This document shows positions 60,937 to 64,000 of a DNA stretch of 64,000 nucleotides, one piece after another. The translations under genes and the position numbers were made by a program. The notes beneath the pieces are model-generated. The model worked only from the letters and a program-made list of their open reading frames with translations, did no database searches and was not told where the DNA came from. This DNA is from Paracoccaceae bacterium (GTDB lineage: Bacteria > Pseudomonadota > Alphaproteobacteria > Rhodobacterales > Rhodobacteraceae), in contig QWDA01000002.1 of assembly GCA_003605175.1 (NCBI GenBank), positions 62,001-126,000 on the forward strand, read 5' to 3'. Every line of letters begins with the position of its first letter. Position 1 is the stretch's first letter.

Positions 60937-62133
60937 TCACCGCCGCAGCCAGTCCGCGGCCAGTTCCACGCGCTCCGCCCCCGCGAGGTGCCGGACCCGC
61001 TCCAGCTCCGCCAGAAGCCCGGCGATCCGCGCCTTGCCCATCGCCACCCCGGCTTCCGGCCAGAACGCCCGGACCGCGAGCGCCGTTCCGCTCCGCCTGA
61101 CGTCGATCCGGCCGATCACCCGCGCGCCCTGCAGCACCGGGAACACGTAATAGCCGTAGCGCCGCTTCGGCTCCGGTACGAAGATCTCGATCCGGTAGTG
61201 GAAGCCGAACAGCCGCTCGGCACGGGCCCGGTCGCGCAGGGCCGGATCGAAGGGCGAGAGGAGCCGCACCCGGCCGGAGGGCGCGGGCAGGGAGGCCGTC
61301 GCGTCGAGGATCGCCGTCCGGGTGAAGCTCCGCCGCCGCGTGCCGTCCGCCATGCCGATCTCGGCCTCGACGATCCGGCCCTCGGCCAGTGCCGCCGCGC
61401 ACCAGGCCCTGGCTTCCTCCCGCGTCGCGATCTCGAAGAACGCCGCCAGTTCGCCGCTGGTGCCGAAGCCCAGCCGGTCGAGCGCCTCCGACATCGCCCA
61501 GTTGACGATCTCCGCGTCCTCCCGCCGCGCCGCCAGTTGCGCCGCCGGGATCACCCGTTCGGCCAGGTCGTAGAACTTCCGGAACCCCTCGCGATGGCAG
61601 ATCGCCAGCCGCCCCGAGCGCCACAGGAATTCCAGCGCCGTCTTCGACGGGTGCCAGTCCCACCAGCCCGAGGAGCCCTTCTTCTCATCGCCGCCCACGT
61701 CGAGCGACGAGGCCGGGCCGTTGTCGGCGACATGCCGCAGCACGTTGTCGATCTCCGCGTGCCAGCCGTCGCGCCGCCAGGCCGGCCAGCGTGCCCGCAT
61801 CCGCGCCTCGTCGCGGGCGAACTTGAGCCGCCACATCGGGTAGAAGTCCATCGGCACGATGGCGGCGTCGTGGGTCCAGTGCTCGAAGGCGCTGCGGCGC
61901 TCCGCCACCAGCGCCCCGAGCGCGCGCGGCCGGTACTGCCCGCGCCGCGACCAGAGGATCAGGTCATGCGCCCGCGCCAGCGTGTTGACGCTGTCGACCT
62001 GGACGAAGCCGAGCGCGTGCAGCACGCCCTCGAGATCGGCGCCCTTGCCCGACCCCGATCCGGGGCGGAGCAGCAGATGCCGGTCGAGGAACAGGCGGCG
62101 GGCGATCGGGTTGTCGAGAAACGGACGGTTCAT
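60937..62133 (-). CDS. YcaQ/AlkX-family winged-helix DNA glycosylase
   Basis: The 398-residue protein belongs to the HTH_42 family that includes E. coli YcaQ and Streptomyces AlkZ, glycosylases that unhook interstrand crosslinks. The N-terminal ARRLFLDRH leads to the catalytic Q-x-D motif in GFVQVDSVNTLARAHDLILWSR. LLSPFDPALRDRARAERLFGFHYRIEIFVPEPKRRYGYYVFP in outline closes the family core. It would repair nitrogen-mustard-type damage. It stands alone. Confidence 0.9.
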   Translation of the reverse strand: MNRPFLDNPIARRLFLDRHLLLRPGSGSGKGADLEGVLHALGFVQVDSVNTLARAHDLILWSRRGQYRPRALGALVAERRSAFEHWTHDAAIVPMDFYPMWRLKFARDEARMRARWPAWRRDGWHAEIDNVLRHVADNGPASSLDVGGDEKKGSSGWWDWHPSKTALEFLWRSGRLAICHREGFRKFYDLAERVIPAAQLAARREDAEIVNWAMSEALDRLGFGTSGELAAFFEIATREEARAWCAAALAEGRIVEAEIGMADGTRRRSFTRTAILDATASLPAPSGRVRLLSPFDPALRDRARAERLFGFHYRIEIFVPEPKRRYGYYVFPVLQGARVIGRIDVRRSGTALAVRAFWPEAGVAMGKARIAGLLAELERVRHLAGAERVELAADWLRR

Positions 62134-62444
62134 CGCGCCACCTTAGCGGCGGACGCGGCGGGCGCGAGGGGGCTCGGACGTTCTCCGTGCGGTGAAGAAC
62201 CCGAAACCCAGCGATACCGCCTGCGCCTCCCGCCTCGGCGGCCGCGCCTCGGCAAGACCGTGCCCCGGCCTTCCGGCTCGCGGCGTTCCGCGATTTCCGC
62301 GCCGGTGCCGGGGCCGGCGGCGACCGGGTGCTTGAACATTCCGCGCCGATCGGGGATGTCGCATGCGACGCCTGCGCCATGGCGCGCGGCGCCTGAGATT
62401 CACCCAAGATCCGGCCCCGGATCCCCTCTCGGAGGACATTCCAG
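62134..62444. other. 311-base gap before iolG
   Basis: No gene with a convincing start and codon bias is visible on either strand. The sequence is GC-rich with short hairpins (for example GCCGGTGCCGGGGCCGGC near 62300). The right end carries CGGAGGAC nine bases before the iolG start, and the left end must hold the promoter of the glycosylase gene. Confidence 0.4.
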
Positions 62445-63440
62445 ATGCTCAAAGTCGGTCTCCTCGGCGCGGGCCGCATCGGCCAGGTCCACGCCGTCAA
62501 CATCGCCGGCCATCCCGGCAGCACGCTCGCCGCCGTCTCCGACGTCAACGCGCCGGCGGCCGAGGCGCTTGCCTCCCGCTACGGCGCCGCCGCGGCCACG
62601 TCCGAGGCGATCATCGCCGATCCGGCCATCGACGCGGTGCTCATCGCCACCTCGACCGACACCCATTCCGGCCTGATCGAGGCGGCGACGGCGGCGGGCA
62701 AGGCCGTGCTGTGCGAAAAGCCCGTCGATCTCAGCCTCGCGCGCGCCCGCGCCTGCCAGGCGGCGGTCGCCGCCACCGGGAAACCGGTGATGATCGGCTT
62801 CAACCGGCGCTTCGACCCGAGCTTCGGCGCGCTCAAGGCTTCGCTCGCCGCCGGCGAGATCGGCCGGCCCGAGCTCCTGTCGATCACCTCCTTCGATCCG
62901 GCGCCGCCGCCGGTCGCCTATATCAAGGTCTCGGGCGGGCTGTTCCGCGACATGATGATCCACGATTTCGACATGGCGAATTTCCTGATGGGCGACGCGC
63001 CGGTCACGGTCATGGCCACCGGAAGCGCGATCGTCGATCCCGAGATCGGCGCCGCCGGCGATGTCACCACGGCGGTGGTCACGCTCACCTATGCCGACGG
63101 GCGGATCGCGGTGATCAAGAACTCCCGCCGTGCGGCCTACGGCTATGACCAGCGGGTCGAACTGCTGGGTTCCGAAGGGCTTCTGCAGGCGCAGAACATG
63201 CTCGAGAACACCGTGGTCAAGTCGACCGGCGGCGGGGTGACCGGCGCCAAGCCCACCTATTTCTTCCTCGAACGCTACATGCCGGCCTATGCCGCCGAAT
63301 GGGCCACCTTCGTCGAGGCCGTCGCCACTGGTGCGGCGTTCCCGGTGACGCTCGACGATGGCGTCACCGCCCTCGCCATGGCCGAAGCCGCCACCCGCTC
63401 GGCCGCGGCTGGCGGCCCGGTGAGGCTCGACGAGGTCTGA
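62445..63440 (+). CDS. iolG: inositol 2-dehydrogenase
   Basis: The 331-residue Gfo/Idh/MocA oxidoreductase has the Rossmann motif GLLGAGRIGQVHA, the EKPVD signature, and the catalytic block MMIHDFDMANFLMGD with Asp and His. GFNRRFDPSF and ATGSAIVDPEIG match IolG closely. It oxidises myo-inositol to 2-keto-myo-inositol with NAD. No other iol genes are near, which is unusual; a related sugar alcohol is possible. GGAGG lies nine bases before the ATG. Confidence 0.85.
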   Translation: MLKVGLLGAGRIGQVHAVNIAGHPGSTLAAVSDVNAPAAEALASRYGAAAATSEAIIADPAIDAVLIATSTDTHSGLIEAATAAGKAVLCEKPVDLSLARARACQAAVAATGKPVMIGFNRRFDPSFGALKASLAAGEIGRPELLSITSFDPAPPPVAYIKVSGGLFRDMMIHDFDMANFLMGDAPVTVMATGSAIVDPEIGAAGDVTTAVVTLTYADGRIAVIKNSRRAAYGYDQRVELLGSEGLLQAQNMLENTVVKSTGGGVTGAKPTYFFLERYMPAYAAEWATFVEAVATGAAFPVTLDDGVTALAMAEAATRSAAAGGPVRLDEV

Positions 63441-63525
63441 TCCGCAGCCATCCGGCCGGTTTCTTGCGGGTTTCGCCGGGAGTTCGTAGGGTTCGGCGCC
63501 CGGGATTTATGGGGGTGCGGCCGCG

Positions 63526-64000
63526 ATGGGGCTCCTGATCGTCTATCACTCCGCCACCGGCGGCACCCGGCAGATGGCCGAGGCGGCGGCCGCGGCGGCG
63601 CGGGAGGAGGGCGGCTGCACGCTGAAGCGGGCAGGGGAGGCCGGGCCGGAGGATCTGCTCGCGGCCTCGGGCTACCTGTTCTGCACCCCCGAGACGCTGG
63701 CGGCGATCTCCGGACCGATGAAGACCTTCTACGACCGCAGCTACTACGCCGTCCTCGGCAAGATCGAGGGGCGGCCCTATGCGCAGATCGTCTGCGCGGG
63801 GTCGGACGGCGCGAACGCCGCGCGGCAGACCGCGCGGATCGCGACGGGCTGGCGGCTCCGCGAGGTACAGCCGCCGCTGATCCACGTGGTCGGCGCGCAG
63901 ACCCCGGAGGCGATCCTCGCCCCGAAGACGATCCCCGAAGACGTGCTCGGCAAGTGCCGGGAGTTGGGCGCCGCGCTCGCGGCCGGGCTCGCGCTCGGGG
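63526..64000 (+). CDS. flavodoxin-fold protein, 3' part missing
   Basis: The first 158 codons of a flavodoxin-family protein are present: LLIVYHSATGGTRQMAEAAAAAA is the FMN phosphate loop region, and FCTPETLAAISGPMKTFYDRSYY and IVCAGSDGANAARQTARIATGWRL follow as in the WrbA/flavodoxin_2-like group. The window ends before the stop, near GKCRELGAALAAGLALG, so only a few residues may be lacking. Its role, electron transfer or quinone reduction, is open. Confidence 0.8.
   Translation, partial: MGLLIVYHSATGGTRQMAEAAAAAAREEGGCTLKRAGEAGPEDLLAASGYLFCTPETLAAISGPMKTFYDRSYYAVLGKIEGRPYAQIVCAGSDGANAARQTARIATGWRLREVQPPLIHVVGAQTPEAILAPKTIPEDVLGKCRELGAALAAGLALG

Noticed and set aside
1-64000. CRISPR arrays, insertion sequences, prophage or integrase genes
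   Set aside because: None was found: no regularly spaced repeats, transposase or integrase motifs. The CobT-like gene alone is not enough to call a prophage.

Overview
The window reads as a chromosomal segment of a very GC-rich alphaproteobacterium, most likely Rhodobacterales (Paracoccaceae/roseobacter group). The grounds are the MipZ division ATPase, an NrdR-RibD operon, the yidD-rnpA-rpmH block, a fumC gene beside DUF4169 and ribbon-helix-helix genes, a PutA/Lrp-type PutR pair, and the absence of any insertion sequence or prophage core. Genes are dense, often joined by ATGA, GTGA or TGATG overlaps. Three tRNA genes are present: Cys-GCA, Arg-ACG and Gly-UCC. No rRNA, CRISPR array or transposase was seen.

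Region 1 (1-8.0 kb) holds the start of hisB (cut by the left edge), a tungstate-type ABC transporter tupBCA with a downstream one-component regulator (HTH plus oxyanion-binding-protein fold), tRNA-Cys, a secreted or outer-membrane protein, a free-standing CobT-type VWA protein facing a possible 34-residue gene, a formate/nitrite channel with an FNR box, a SET-domain protein and a secreted unknown.

Region 2 (8.2-20.1 kb) is the most interesting part. It is a divergent catabolic cluster around a LysR gene. Leftward run a sarcosine/dimethylglycine-dehydrogenase-like flavoprotein, a non-pyrrolysine MttB-family methyltransferase and a 3-hydroxyisobutyrate-dehydrogenase-like enzyme. Rightward run a molybdenum hydroxylase (FAD subunit plus a fused 2Fe-2S/molybdopterin subunit), a 6-hydroxynicotinate-reductase-like protein and a UPF0280 protein. 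Together they suggest oxidation, reduction and demethylation of an N-methylated pyridine carboxylate such as homarine or trigonelline. That is inference.

Region 3 (20-38.6 kb) holds RNase E with a long leader, tusA/ccdA, a hydrolase-P450 pair, small regulators, fumC, a hybrid sensor kinase, an O-antigen-ligase-like protein, a lipase, mnmH, a MOT1-type molybdate/sulfate transporter that appears to start at CTG, a YciI protein and an ornithine/lysine decarboxylase. Two copies of a small noncoding element with inverted-repeat ends lie at 28.3 and 33.5 kb.

Region 4 (38.9-64 kb) holds putA/putR, a membrane protein overlapping mipZ, nrdR-ribD, yidD-rnpA-rpmH, a TVP38-like protein with a flavin disulfide reductase, an orphan sensor kinase, queCDE, a cytoplasmic HExxH protein, a GNAT enzyme, a homocysteine-methyltransferase-like protein divergent from a 1179-residue SARP-type regulator, an ArsR/SRPBCC pair with operator palindromes, a YcaQ-type glycosylase, iolG and a flavodoxin cut by the right edge.
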